Positions 1 to 9,839 of a stretch of 64,000 bases of DNA are shown here, piece after piece. Each line of letters begins with the position of its first letter. The stretch's first letter is position 1. The DNA comes from Candidatus Poribacteria bacterium (GTDB taxonomy: Bacteria > Poribacteria > WGA-4E > WGA-3G), in NCBI GenBank assembly GCA_958295815.1, contig OY282374.1:3934682-3998681 (forward strand), given 5' to 3'. The position numbers and the translations under genes were made by a program. The notes beneath the pieces were generated by a model. The model was not told the DNA's origin. It saw only the letters and a list, made by a program, of their open reading frames with translations, and searched no databases.

Positions 1-36
1 CATAGCAATTGGAACCAGAGAAGGAGAAGGCACGAA

Positions 37-1953
37 TTGATTCAGCAACAAGCCCGGGATAGTCTCACATGGCGTGCAGTGCTAATCGGTTTGGCGTGCG
101 CGACTACGGAATGTCTCCTTGCCCCTTATAACGATTACGTTATCCGCAACATTTTCCTTGCAGGTGGGCACTTCCCTGTCGCTCCATTCTTTGTCCTAAC
201 GACTTTTGTGTTAGGTATCAATGTTTTCTTGAAACGTGTCCATCCCGCCTCGGCATTTTCACCCGGCGAACTTGTCACAATCTGGTGCATCATGCTTGCC
301 CCCGCTGGCATTCCATCTTCGGGGATGATGCGCTATGCACTCAGCCCAATGGTGGCTTACCAGTACCTTGCCACCCCGGAAAACGATTGGGAGTCGCTGT
401 TTCACCACTACATTCCGCACTGGCGGGTGGTGCAAGATCGCACGGCGGCACGTTCCTTCTTTGAAGGACTGTTTGCAGGCGAATCAGTGCCATGGGGGGC
501 ATGGATAACACCGATTCTGACGTGGAGTGCCTATGTCCTGGTTGTCTATTTCGTGATGATCTGCCTTTCCGTGTTGCTCCGCAAGCAGTGGGTAGAGTAC
601 GAACGTTGTGCTTTCCCGCTCGTTAAGTTGCCGGTAGAAATGGCGGCACAAGGCAGAGGTAGCCTCGGTCCACTTTTTAAGAGCAGCGCGCTCTGGTTTG
701 GGTTTGCGTTCCCGGTATTTCTGCATACGATGAATGGTTTGCATACGTTTTTTCCCGCCGCTCCACATATCCCTCGCGATTTTTGGCTCAATCAGTACCT
801 TGTCGAACGTCCTTGGAATGCCCTCCGTCCATTTCAGATTGTTATCTTTTGGTCGATGGTAGGGTTTAGCTACCTTCTAACTTTGGAGGTGTCGTTCAGT
901 ATCTGGTTTTTCTTCGTGGTCTACAAACTACAATGCCTTCTCGGTGTAATGATGGGTTTTCAACTGACATCAGGACCGGGTGTTCAGTGGACAGGCAAAT
1001 CATTCAGTGCGGCACAAGAGGCAGGGGCATGCCTGGCGTTTATCGCCATCGCTCTCTGGAAGATGCGACATCACATTAAAAACATGCTTCAGTTCCGTCC
1101 CTCCGATGAAGCTTTACCGCACGGCGTTACAATTTTTGGGTTGCTCGGTGGTATCTGTGTGCTCGTATTTTTCAATCATATGATGGGAATGTCCCTCCTA
1201 TTCGCGTTGGGTTTCGTGCTGTTCCTGCTTGCAATGTATGTCCTATTGACATGGCAAGTGATTAACGGCGGTATCCCGTTCATCAATCCATCGTTTTCGC
1301 CGCAGAGTTTCTTCCTGACAACGCTCGGCACCTCAAAAATTCATCCTTCCACGTTGACTTCAATAATGATGCATCCGGTGTGCCTCACGCTTGACCTGCG
1401 TGAATTCATGATGCCTAACATAATGAATGGATTGAAAGCTGCGGACGACGCGCGCGTCAAACGGCGGCAACTGCTTGTTGCAATGGCGGCTGCGATGGTT
1501 ATCGGTCTTGCCGTTTCTTATTACTCAGCAATCAAGATCAGTTACGTACACGGCGCACCTTATACGGGTGGCAGTTGGTTTATGCGGCAACTTGAAGGAC
1601 TTCTCACAAGTCCAAAGACAAGCACGAATTGGACAAACACTGGGTTTATGATATTCGGAAGTGCTTTCACCTTCTTCTTAATGTGGATGCGCCAAACTTT
1701 TGTGTGGTGGCCTCTGCATCCGCTCGGTTATACGATGTTGAGTTCTTGGGCGACATTTAAACTCTGGTTCTCAATATTTTTGGGTTGGGGTCTAAAGTTT
1801 AGTATCGTAAAATATGGTGGACTAAAGGCGTATCGGAGTGCGAGACCAATCTTTCTGGGTCTGGTTCTCGGAGAGATGACGTGTGCGGGACTTTGGGCAA
1901 TCATCGGGATGATCACAGGGATTAGTACAGGGTACCGTATCTTGCCAGATTAG
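37..1953 (+). CDS. DUF6785-like polytopic membrane protein, possibly 5'-truncated by the window edge
   Basis: Large integral membrane protein of about 638 residues with a dozen or more hydrophobic segments, for example near residues 15-35, 45-65, 155-180, 215-235, 265-300, 365-410 and 575-635. Overall character and length match the DUF6785/DUF6784 family, which is common in Poribacteria and Planctomycetes and has no established function; this assignment is from memory of the family. The start given is a TTG preceded by a purine-rich GGAGAAGG about six bases upstream, but the frame stays open to base 1, so the true start may lie before the window. It is transcribed toward the NHL protein, which has its own promoter. 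Confidence 0.6.
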   Translation: MIQQQARDSLTWRAVLIGLACATTECLLAPYNDYVIRNIFLAGGHFPVAPFFVLTTFVLGINVFLKRVHPASAFSPGELVTIWCIMLAPAGIPSSGMMRYALSPMVAYQYLATPENDWESLFHHYIPHWRVVQDRTAARSFFEGLFAGESVPWGAWITPILTWSAYVLVVYFVMICLSVLLRKQWVEYERCAFPLVKLPVEMAAQGRGSLGPLFKSSALWFGFAFPVFLHTMNGLHTFFPAAPHIPRDFWLNQYLVERPWNALRPFQIVIFWSMVGFSYLLTLEVSFSIWFFFVVYKLQCLLGVMMGFQLTSGPGVQWTGKSFSAAQEAGACLAFIAIALWKMRHHIKNMLQFRPSDEALPHGVTIFGLLGGICVLVFFNHMMGMSLLFALGFVLFLLAMYVLLTWQVINGGIPFINPSFSPQSFFLTTLGTSKIHPSTLTSIMMHPVCLTLDLREFMMPNIMNGLKAADDARVKRRQLLVAMAAAMVIGLAVSYYSAIKISYVHGAPYTGGSWFMRQLEGLLTSPKTSTNWTNTGFMIFGSAFTFFLMWMRQTFVWWPLHPLGYTMLSSWATFKLWFSIFLGWGLKFSIVKYGGLKAYRSARPIFLGLVLGEMTCAGLWAIIGMITGISTGYRILPD

Positions 1954-2012
1954 GTATTTGGTATCTGTTAGCGTGCTTTGCGCCTCCAGATTTAGTCAGA
2001 AAACGTTTTACC

Positions 2013-2041
2013 TTGACATTCGGGAGTGCACCGCGTATCAT
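2013..2041 (+). promoter_or_regulatory. Sigma-70-type promoter of the NHL-repeat gene
   Basis: TTGACA at 2013-2018 and TATCAT at 2036-2041 are separated by exactly 17 bases. The site lies about 60 bases before the ATG at 2100. A longer open frame starts at 2013 on the TTG of the -35 box, so the promoter supports the downstream ATG. Confidence 0.6.
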
Positions 2042-2099
2042 AATATTTAATAAACAAGAATTTATCAACCCGGAGATTAAAGTTACACCTCAGAGCACC

Positions 2100-4118
2100 A
2101 TGAAAAAATCAGCCCTCATCTTACGACTCCTACTCTCTATCCTCTGTTTGCTACATATTGGACTGTATTCCGCCTTTTCAGTGGATTTTATCCAACTGGA
2201 GCGTGAATTTGCAGGTAAAGGGACAACCGAAGGACGGTTTGGTAAAGATATTCACCTCGCCTTTGATAACCAAAACATCTACGTCAGCGATACCGAAAAT
2301 CGGCTTATTCAAAAGTTGTCGACAACCGGAGAATTCCTATTCCAAATTCCGGAAGCACCAGAATCCTCGGACAATATTCTGCGAAAACCGGGACACCTTG
2401 CTGTGGATAGCGTGGGAAACATCTACGTTGCCGATGTGACCGTACATCACATCGCCGAGACCGCTGACCCAAAGGTCTATATATTCGTGCCGTGTGTCTA
2501 CAAATTCAGCGCAACAGGAGAGTTGTTAAACACCTACTTTGTCGATCCGGTAGAGGTATACCCCAAGGTTGTTTTACCAGCGAGTCTCATTATTGACGAA
2601 AACGGGAAAACCGCTTTTGCTATCCAACCGAAGGGGTACGACAGAGCCCTCCGTGTTGCTCTCAATGCACATAATGAACTTTACGTTTTAGACGCAGAAC
2701 GGGGACACATCCATAAGTTCGGTGCTGATGGAGAAAAGTTATCTGCTTTCGGTAGATATGGTGCAGGCGATGGCGAATTTGATATGGACGCTGCGGACAT
2801 TGCGATCGATGCACGTGGGAATGTCCTCATCGCAGATACCGGCAACCACCGCATTGTAAGATTTGATTCAGAGGGCAAATTCCTCGGAAATTTCGGCAGA
2901 AAAGGACGCGGTGACAGCGAATTCACGAAACCGATGGCAATTGCTACACTACCCACTGGTGAAATATTAGTTAAAGATGCCAGTCGATTCCGCAGGAAGA
3001 TAGGTGGACTGCCGGAGATCATCGCCCTCTCTCCGACACTGACGCAGCTTACAGAGATTACACCCGGGCAGGCGGAACTTGCGGATACGATCGCCAACGC
3101 GACCCGATCAGAATATGGTCCATTTGTGCAGAGTCCTGCGGCTGCTGCCAATACTGCCGCCTTGAACCGACGTGTGCGACTACTGGAAGAAGCAGAATAT
3201 AATCGTTACTATGCTGACGAAGCTGACGATGAAGGCAAGGCAGAACTCGCTGAAGAACTCAAGCGGACAGATATTCGTCTCACCCTCTTCCATAACATCA
3301 TTTCACGAATCCAGAAATTCGATAGTAATGGACGGTATGTGGGACGTATTATTTATGAAACCGATCAACTCAGCGAAGAGAAACACGATCAGACCTTCTT
3401 AGATCTTGACAATTCTGGGCATCTCTACCTACGAGATGCCAGCGATTTCACCATCGCCCAATACTCAGTTACAGGTTTTACTGTGAAACCTTCTCACATG
3501 AATGGATTCTACACCACTCGCGCTGCGATCTTAGATAACAATTACTTGGAAGATTATGAAGACATCGACTTCTCAACGGATGTCCAAGATGAACTCAGCC
3601 AATTAGAACTGAAAAATATGTTTGGGTGGACGTATAGTCTATCTGAGCGGTGGCACTTGACATTCCTTGATGAACTAACTTACGGCGAACAGGATGAACG
3701 TTATGTCACACCCGCGAAGGTAGAAGATAGTTACGATTTCGAGACACAGGCGTTGGAGAACGCCTTTGCAGCGAATTTGAAGTTTATCACCAATCCAAAC
3801 CCGTATCGCTATAAGGAGTTAAATCTGTCGATTGGACGAGTTGATGGAACGTCCGATTTGACCCAAGATGCCCTCTTTCCCGATCTTAACAAACAACACA
3901 GAGTAGACACCGGTGATGCGAGTTCTACGGTTGTTGAACTCAATTGGGATATATGGTCACGGGCAAACCTATGGCTTCGCTATGCGGATCTGAATCCTGC
4001 TGAAACGAGTCGAAATTTTGTCCGCCGATTCTACGATGTCTCCGGCGATCTCTATGAAGTCTTTGGAAGCCGCAACGAAGCACGGCAGTTTATCGGTGAA
4101 CTGACCATAAAGTTTTGA
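2100..4118 (+). CDS. Exported NHL/beta-propeller repeat protein
   Basis: A 672-residue protein with an N-terminal signal peptide (MKKSALILRLLLSILCLLHI, then a small-residue region). Residues about 30-320 hold NHL-type propeller repeats: recurring patterns such as GRFGKDIHLAFD, HLAVDSVGNIYVAD, DIAIDARGNVLIADTGNHR and IVRFDSEGKFLGNFG. A charged, probably helical linker follows near 350-400, then another propeller-like strand pair and a C-terminal part of about 200 residues without a recognised domain, rich in beta-strand-like and aromatic residues. NHL propellers bind partners or act as scaffolds. The ATG at 2100 is chosen over the upstream TTG because it gives a clean signal peptide and sits after a promoter. 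Confidence 0.75.
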   Translation: MKKSALILRLLLSILCLLHIGLYSAFSVDFIQLEREFAGKGTTEGRFGKDIHLAFDNQNIYVSDTENRLIQKLSTTGEFLFQIPEAPESSDNILRKPGHLAVDSVGNIYVADVTVHHIAETADPKVYIFVPCVYKFSATGELLNTYFVDPVEVYPKVVLPASLIIDENGKTAFAIQPKGYDRALRVALNAHNELYVLDAERGHIHKFGADGEKLSAFGRYGAGDGEFDMDAADIAIDARGNVLIADTGNHRIVRFDSEGKFLGNFGRKGRGDSEFTKPMAIATLPTGEILVKDASRFRRKIGGLPEIIALSPTLTQLTEITPGQAELADTIANATRSEYGPFVQSPAAAANTAALNRRVRLLEEAEYNRYYADEADDEGKAELAEELKRTDIRLTLFHNIISRIQKFDSNGRYVGRIIYETDQLSEEKHDQTFLDLDNSGHLYLRDASDFTIAQYSVTGFTVKPSHMNGFYTTRAAILDNNYLEDYEDIDFSTDVQDELSQLELKNMFGWTYSLSERWHLTFLDELTYGEQDERYVTPAKVEDSYDFETQALENAFAANLKFITNPNPYRYKELNLSIGRVDGTSDLTQDALFPDLNKQHRVDTGDASSTVVELNWDIWSRANLWLRYADLNPAETSRNFVRRFYDVSGDLYEVFGSRNEARQFIGELTIKF

Positions 4119-4133
4119 AAAGGTTATGCAAAT

Positions 4134-5111
4134 ATGGAGTTTCGCGCACTTTACCCTGACGAATTAGAGACGTGGTTAGATCATGTCACGTCTGTCTTTA
4201 CAGGTGGTCGTCAATACTTTTCTAATCACTGGCACAACGATCCGTGGCGGGATGCCGAGGGTATCCGCATTGCGATTGATAATGGTACGATTGTCAGTAC
4301 AGTTCGCGTCTTTATTCGGAAGATGTTTTTGCACGGGGAACCGATAACCGTCGGTGGGATCGGAGAAGTTAGCACGCGTCCAGAATACCGCCGACGTGGA
4401 ATTGCTACACAACTCCTCAAGGATTCAATCAAGTTCATGGAAGAGAGTGGGATTGCCGTCTCTTCGCTCCACGGCAGTCAGCAGATTTATTCGATTGAAG
4501 GGTGGGAGAAAGTGCCTCGTTGCTATGCGAGACAAACTTTCACTGCCGAAAAGCAGTCGGTGTGGAAAGTCCGTCCAGCAAATTTTGATAATGGAGCCGA
4601 AGTCAAACGGATCGCTGAACTCTACGACCGGTACGCTCGAAAATTTAATGGCACTTTTGTGAGAGACGAAATGGAGTATTGGACGAAGTGGGTGCAAACC
4701 GAGTCATCAAACGCCTGGGTGGCTGAGCGCAATGGTAGTATCGAAGGCTATGTTTCCGTCGTCCAGCGCGAAGACGAAATGACTGTTAAGGAATTCATCG
4801 CATCAGAAGCACTCTTCACAATGGATAGAGGTAAACAACTCTTTGAAAGCATGATCTCAAGCATCATAACTCAGACGGACGAAGAATCGCTTGAGGTTGT
4901 TTTTCCTGCCCCTATCGCAGACGGTTTTAACGCTCCGACGATTGAAGAATACGGAAGTACAATGTACCGTATCATTCAACCAGATGTGCTCTCAGAAACG
5001 ATGGAATTAGCACAATTTGACTCAATACCGAACCTGTTACACAATCAACCGGAATCTTTGTCACAAGGCATTAGGTCGCATCACGTTTTTTGGTATACCG
5101 ACGGATATTAG
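4134..5111 (+). CDS. GNAT family N-acetyltransferase
   Basis: A 325-residue protein whose first 150 residues are a GNAT fold. The acetyl-CoA loop is visible as VSTRPEYRRRGIATQLL (the R-x-x-G-x-A type motif), followed by the alpha4 region and the SIEGWEKV segment. The C-terminal half is a second domain, as in Eis-like enhanced-intracellular-survival acetyltransferases, but similarity to Eis is only at the level of layout. The start 15 bases after the NHL stop, with AAAAGG upstream, suggests co-transcription with that gene. Substrate is unknown. Confidence 0.75.
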   Translation: MEFRALYPDELETWLDHVTSVFTGGRQYFSNHWHNDPWRDAEGIRIAIDNGTIVSTVRVFIRKMFLHGEPITVGGIGEVSTRPEYRRRGIATQLLKDSIKFMEESGIAVSSLHGSQQIYSIEGWEKVPRCYARQTFTAEKQSVWKVRPANFDNGAEVKRIAELYDRYARKFNGTFVRDEMEYWTKWVQTESSNAWVAERNGSIEGYVSVVQREDEMTVKEFIASEALFTMDRGKQLFESMISSIITQTDEESLEVVFPAPIADGFNAPTIEEYGSTMYRIIQPDVLSETMELAQFDSIPNLLHNQPESLSQGIRSHHVFWYTDGY

Positions 5112-5157
5112 GAAACAGACAAATCAATGAAGTCCTTAACAGTGGGAGGATACAGAA

Positions 5158-6156
5158 ATGGCAAAACTACGCGTAGGTGTTATCGGTTGTAGTGGCATCG
5201 GCACGACACATGTATCAGGTTTAGTGGATATGCCGAACGTTGAATTAGCAGCCGGTTGCGATTTTGTCCAAAGCACATTGGATGCTTTCAAGGAAAAATA
5301 TCAGGACAACTGGGATAATATTAACCTGTATACCAACCATCAAGAGATGCTTGCCGCAGAGAATTTAGACATCGTGACGGTGGCGACCTCTGACCATCGG
5401 CACGCCGACCTGGTTGTTGACGCTGCAAACGCTGGCGTGAAAGGCATCTTCTGTGAAAAACCGATGGCAACGAGCGTCGCAGACGCCGACAGAATGCTGG
5501 AAGCAACAGCGCGAAATGGAACTATCCTGTCGATTGATCACACCCGCCGATGGCAGCCGTTGTGGCGGCACACTAAAGAAGTGGTCGTCGGTGGTGGACG
5601 TATCGGGAATGTTCAGTATGTTATCGGCACGTTAAGTGGCGGGCGCGCTATGCTCTTCCGTAACGGAACACATCTCGTTGATGCTATTTGCTATTTTGCC
5701 GATTCAGAGCCAGAGTGGGTCTCTGCCGAGTTAGAGGATGGCTACGAGGACTATAACGAGTATAAAGGCGATGGTGGACACGTTCCAGCAACGGAGCCAT
5801 CGGCACATGGCTATATTCACTTTGCGAACGGTGTGCGCGGCTACTATGCTGGCGGTCCAAAGACAACTCTCTCCGGGTTCCGTGTGGAGATTGTTGGCAC
5901 TAACGGCTATATTCTCATCAGTGACCAAGGGGCAACCCTCCATCAAAACGACGTTGTTGAGACAATTGAGGCACCGACATGGGACATCACCGGTATCCCT
6001 GCTGGTCCGCGAGAGTTGGTAGGTCTTATTACAGAGGGTGGTGAACCCGTCTCGCCTGGAACAGAAGGATACAAGGTTGTCCAGATTATCATCGGCTTCT
6101 TAACCTCACAACAGCAAGACAATGGAAAGGTCAAACTGCCGTTGTCCGGAGATTAG
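5158..6156 (+). CDS. Gfo/Idh/MocA family NAD(P)-dependent oxidoreductase
   Basis: A 332-residue protein with an N-terminal Rossmann domain (VGVIGCSGIGTTHVSG) and the family signature FCEKPMATS, whose lysine is the usual catalytic residue. The C-terminal alpha/beta domain, about residues 125-325, binds the sugar or cyclitol substrate. Members oxidise or reduce sugars, inositols and related compounds; the exact substrate cannot be read from sequence. A strong Shine-Dalgarno GGGAGGA precedes the ATG. Its stop codon overlaps the stop of the convergent ABC ATPase gene by three bases, so there is no intergenic terminator space. Confidence 0.85.
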   Translation: MAKLRVGVIGCSGIGTTHVSGLVDMPNVELAAGCDFVQSTLDAFKEKYQDNWDNINLYTNHQEMLAAENLDIVTVATSDHRHADLVVDAANAGVKGIFCEKPMATSVADADRMLEATARNGTILSIDHTRRWQPLWRHTKEVVVGGGRIGNVQYVIGTLSGGRAMLFRNGTHLVDAICYFADSEPEWVSAELEDGYEDYNEYKGDGGHVPATEPSAHGYIHFANGVRGYYAGGPKTTLSGFRVEIVGTNGYILISDQGATLHQNDVVETIEAPTWDITGIPAGPRELVGLITEGGEPVSPGTEGYKVVQIIIGFLTSQQQDNGKVKLPLSGD

Positions 6157-7244
6157 TTTTCGTCAGTTTTTAAAACAATCGCATTTTCAGGTGTCCATTG
6201 TAGATAAACTGTATCGCCGCGTTGGAAGCACGGTGCGTCACTCGCTCCTGTATTCTGTTGGTGGGCAATAAGTGGGGTGGGATAATCGGTCTGGACTGTG
6301 TATTGTAGTGTTGTACCGAGGTAACTTTCGTCCTGAATCACACCATGTAAGACATTGGGAACATCAGAGATGGGTGTTGCCTTTAAGTCAATACGTTCTG
6401 GACGAATAGCGACGGTGACAGGTGTATTTAGCGGCAGGTCGTTGTTTGACGCGCTGACAATTTTGAGCGGTGGCTCTGCTGTCAGCGCGATCTCATTTTT
6501 GCTGATAAGTGTTCCTTCAAGGAAGTTAGAGGTGCCGATGAAGTCTGCGACAAAGCGGTTCTGCGGCGAATCGTAGATTTCAGACGGTGTTCCTACCTGA
6601 AGTATTTTCCCATCATTCATTACCGCAATCCGATCAGATAATGCCAACGCTTCACCTTGATCGTGCGTGACGTAAACAAACGTGATGCCGACCTTGCGCT
6701 GTAACGCCTTGAGTTCCAACTGCATCTGTTTTCGGAGTTTCAAGTCAAGTGCGGAAAGCGGTTCATCTAACAGTAGAATGGTAGGTTCGTTAATCAACGC
6801 GCGCGCGAGTGCGACGCGCTGTCTCTCGCCGCCTGATAACTCACTCGGTTTCCGGTCGCCGTACCCGGGTAACTGGATTAAATCCAGTGAGTGTTCAACC
6901 GCATCCGATATTTCCGATTTCGACGCCTTCTTCATTTGTAGTCCGAAAGCGATATTCTGCGCGACGGTCTTATGTGGAAACAGTGCGTAGTTCTGAAAAA
7001 CGGTGTTGACTGGACGGCGATAGGGTGGGATTTCTGCCATTATTTCGCCGTTGATGCGTACCTCCCCAGCGGTTGGATACACAAATCCACCTATAACACG
7101 CAGTGTCGTCGTTTTTCCGCAGCCGCTCGGTCCGAGCAGAGAAAAGAACTCACCACCCTCTATTTGCAGCGACACATCATCAACGGCTATTGTGTCGCCG
7201 AACTGCTTTGTTACAGATGTGAGGGTGATCTGTCCTACTGACAT
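6153..7244 (-). CDS. ABC transporter ATP-binding protein, spermidine/putrescine (PotA) type
   Basis: A 363-residue ATPase with Walker A GPSGCGKTTT, signature LSGGERQRVALARAL, Walker B ILLLDEPLSALD and switch histidine in TFVYVTHDQGEAL. The C-terminal 110 residues look like a TOBE domain, as in PotA, FbpC and MalK-type importers. ATG at 7244 is preferred to a GTG at 7256 whose only purine run touches the start codon. No permease or binding protein gene lies next to it: the upstream gene on the same strand is gatB and the downstream gene is convergent. The ligand of the importer is therefore unknown. Confidence 0.85.
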   Translation of the reverse strand: MSVGQITLTSVTKQFGDTIAVDDVSLQIEGGEFFSLLGPSGCGKTTTLRVIGGFVYPTAGEVRINGEIMAEIPPYRRPVNTVFQNYALFPHKTVAQNIAFGLQMKKASKSEISDAVEHSLDLIQLPGYGDRKPSELSGGERQRVALARALINEPTILLLDEPLSALDLKLRKQMQLELKALQRKVGITFVYVTHDQGEALALSDRIAVMNDGKILQVGTPSEIYDSPQNRFVADFIGTSNFLEGTLISKNEIALTAEPPLKIVSASNNDLPLNTPVTVAIRPERIDLKATPISDVPNVLHGVIQDESYLGTTLQYTVQTDYPTPLIAHQQNTGASDAPCFQRGDTVYLQWTPENAIVLKTDEN

Positions 7245-7280
7245 GCCAAGTCTCACTCCACGACGCTGTAATAGGTATAC

Positions 7281-8726
7281 CTACTCAGCAGAAAGCACCC
7301 GCGTTAATATCTGATTCACGAGTTGCGGATTTGCTTTTCCGCGAGTGGCACGCATTACCTGTCCGACGAGGAATCCGATCGCTTTCTTCGTGCCGTCTCG
7401 GTAATCTTGGGCGGGACCGGGATTTTCATCCACAACCTGTAAGACGATGGCTTCTATCTCCGAGGTATCCGTAATCTGTGCCAACCCTTTCTCGGCGACA
7501 ATCTCCTCCGGCATTTTGCCTGTCTCAAAGGCATCATCAAGTACAGATTTGGCGATTTTGCCACTGATGGTTGCATTGTCAATTAACTGGATGAGTTCGC
7601 TGAGATGTGTGGGTGTGACCTTAGAGTTTTGGATCTCAATCTCTGCGGTGTTGAGCAGTCGAGTCAGATCACCCATGATCCAGTTTGCACAGGTAGCAGG
7701 TTCACCACTGAGTTGGGCAGCTTCATCGAAGAATTCAGCAAGATGTCGGGTGCTGGTCAGGAATTCGGCGTTTTCGGGGGAGATGTCGTAATCCGCGATG
7801 AAACGTTTGCGACGGACTGCAGGGAGTTCAGGGAGTGTCGGTTGGATCTCTTTAACCCATTCGTCACTAATCTGGACGTGAACGAGATCTGGTTCAGGGA
7901 AGTAACGATAGTCGTCTGCTTCTTCCTTACCTCGCATCGCCACTGTTTTGCCAGTGTTTGCATCAAATAAGAGCGTCTCTTGGACAACCTCTTCACCAGC
8001 ATCTAAAATCCGTGCCTGCCGTTTTACCTCATATTCCATCGCATCAATCAGCTCTTGGAACGAGTTCTTATTCTTGATTTCTGTGCGGGTTCCTAATTCT
8101 TTACTCCCCTTGGGTCGTAGAGATAGGTTCGGCTCACATCTCAGGCTTCCCTCTTCCATGTTGCAATCGCTGACTTCAATATACTCTAAGATTTCTTTAA
8201 CGGCGCGGCAGTAGGCGATAGCTTCCTCAGGGGAGTGTAGTTCAGGTTCGCTTACAATTTCCAGTAATGGTACGCCAGCACGATTGAAATCCATAAAACT
8301 ACGAGTTGGATCGCCTGTAACTTCAGCGTGAATGGATTTCCCTGCGTCCTCTTCGAGATGAATTCTGCGGAGTGCAACAGTCCGGGGTTCGCCTTCAAAT
8401 TCAAACGTTACCTGTCCGCTCTGACACAACGGTATGTCATACTGCGAGATTTGATAGTTTTTCGGTAGATCTGGATAGAAATAGTTTTTACGGTCAAATT
8501 TACTGGACGCCGTAATTTCACACTCCATCGCCAAACCGGCGCGAACCGCAAACTCTAAAGCGCGCCTATTGACGACAGGTAATGTACCCGGCATCCCCAA
8601 GCAAATTGGACAAGTACAGTCATTTGCCGAAGCACCAAAGGTGTAAGCACAATGGCAGAAGAGTTTACTTTCTGTGCATAATTCGGCGTGGATTTCTAAG
8701 CCAATAACTATCTCATATTTTTCCAT
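7281..8726 (-). CDS. gatB: Aspartyl/glutamyl-tRNA(Asn/Gln) amidotransferase subunit B
   Basis: A 481-residue protein of normal GatB length. The N-terminal catalytic cradle shows YEIVIGLEIHAEL and the Cys-rich zinc region (CHCAYTFG...CTCPICLGMPG). DFNRAGVPLLEIVSEPE and the YRYFPEPDL motif are classic GatB signatures, and the C-terminal 130 residues form the GatB/YqeY tail that contacts tRNA. With GatA and GatC it converts Glu-tRNA(Gln) or Asp-tRNA(Asn) to the correct amide form using glutamine. gatA and gatC are not in the window, so the complex is encoded at separate loci. Confidence 0.95.
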   Translation of the reverse strand: MEKYEIVIGLEIHAELCTESKLFCHCAYTFGASANDCTCPICLGMPGTLPVVNRRALEFAVRAGLAMECEITASSKFDRKNYFYPDLPKNYQISQYDIPLCQSGQVTFEFEGEPRTVALRRIHLEEDAGKSIHAEVTGDPTRSFMDFNRAGVPLLEIVSEPELHSPEEAIAYCRAVKEILEYIEVSDCNMEEGSLRCEPNLSLRPKGSKELGTRTEIKNKNSFQELIDAMEYEVKRQARILDAGEEVVQETLLFDANTGKTVAMRGKEEADDYRYFPEPDLVHVQISDEWVKEIQPTLPELPAVRRKRFIADYDISPENAEFLTSTRHLAEFFDEAAQLSGEPATCANWIMGDLTRLLNTAEIEIQNSKVTPTHLSELIQLIDNATISGKIAKSVLDDAFETGKMPEEIVAEKGLAQITDTSEIEAIVLQVVDENPGPAQDYRDGTKKAIGFLVGQVMRATRGKANPQLVNQILTRVLSAE

Positions 8727-8815
8727 GCGTTCTTTCTCGTTTCAGTCTGGCGCGATAACACCATCATCAGAGGACAGAGCAAGGTGCCTCGCGCTTGCAT
8801 AAAAATAGCAATTTG

Positions 8816-9589
8816 TTACAAAGATTTCTCCGATAATTCGTTAACAACAGCGACATTCGCCTCCACTTCGCTCTCTGAGGTCATGCCGATTGTCATAGCG
8901 TGTACACAGGGTAAGCCCATCACAAATTCAATCGCTTCGCGTTGACCGGTCGCGTCTTCCGCCAATTTTCCCTGCCCGAGCACTTTCATACCGTAGATGC
9001 CCTTTCCAGCGAACGCCATCTGTTCCATTGTACGAATGACATCGGCAGGAGATGCGTCCATGTTAACACCGGCATGATTAATTCGAGCCAAAACGACATC
9101 AACCCACTCTGTCATCGCAGATGTTTGGAACGCGCCATAATCGTGGCAAGATACACCGTGTGCGCGAATCAATCCCTGCTCCTTACAACGGACGAGTGCT
9201 TCCATTGCATCTGGATAGCGTTGGGGCCAGTCAACCTGTGTAAGGCAGTGAAGCAGTACAATATCTACATAATCAGATCCGATCTCTTTAAGAAACCGTT
9301 TCACATCCGCTTCCACCGTTTCTCGCGTGCGGGACACCGTCTTCGTGGTGATAGCCACACTTTCCCGTGGTAGTTCTTCAAGGGCTGCCCTAACATGTGG
9401 GTGACTCCCGTACTGATCGGCAGAATCCCAAAATGTTACGCCCTTTTCATACGCAAATAACAGCAAGTCGCGTAACGCTTCAAACCCTAAATCTGTTTGA
9501 TTTGAGCGGCCGTTCCAGCCATTTGATCCAGTGCCGATCGAAAGCCGTGAAACATCTAAACCTGTTTTCCCGAGTGCTACAATTTCCAT
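8816..9589 (-). CDS. Aldo/keto reductase
   Basis: A 257-residue TIM-barrel oxidoreductase beginning MEIVALGKTGLDVSRL, typical of the family. The catalytic tetrad can be placed as Asp and Tyr in TFWDSADQYGSH, Lys in AITTKTVS and His in VLLHCLTQ. The start at 9589 is supported by GGAGGG six bases upstream; an in-frame start at 9616 lacks such a site. It is shorter than typical AKRs (about 310 residues), mostly in the C-terminal third. Substrate unknown; NADPH-dependent reduction of an aldehyde or ketone is expected. Confidence 0.85.
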   Translation of the reverse strand: MEIVALGKTGLDVSRLSIGTGSNGWNGRSNQTDLGFEALRDLLLFAYEKGVTFWDSADQYGSHPHVRAALEELPRESVAITTKTVSRTRETVEADVKRFLKEIGSDYVDIVLLHCLTQVDWPQRYPDAMEALVRCKEQGLIRAHGVSCHDYGAFQTSAMTEWVDVVLARINHAGVNMDASPADVIRTMEQMAFAGKGIYGMKVLGQGKLAEDATGQREAIEFVMGLPCVHAMTIGMTSESEVEANVAVVNELSEKSL

Positions 9590-9714
9590 CAGATACCCTC
9601 CATAGTTCTTGAACATACACTTGCACCTAAACCGCGAAGTCGGTTAAGTTTGAATTAAGTGTAACACAATGACAGAAAATTTGGCAAATGATTTCTCTAA
9701 GACCCACTTTTTTG

Positions 9715-9744
9715 TTGCCTTTTGCTTTCAAATAACGTTATAGT
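9715..9744 (+). promoter_or_regulatory. Putative promoter of the lytic transglycosylase gene
   Basis: TTGCCT at 9715-9720 and TATAGT at 9739-9744 are 18 bases apart, about 95 bases before the ATG at 9840, in the divergent region between the aldo/keto reductase and the transglycosylase. Confidence 0.4.
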
Positions 9745-9839
9745 ATAAGGTAAGGAATTTAAGATCATAATCGGGAAACCTACCTTCATTGCAATTGAAC
9801 CTAGACACTTACACGAGGAGAACCGAAAAAAGGATTGAA

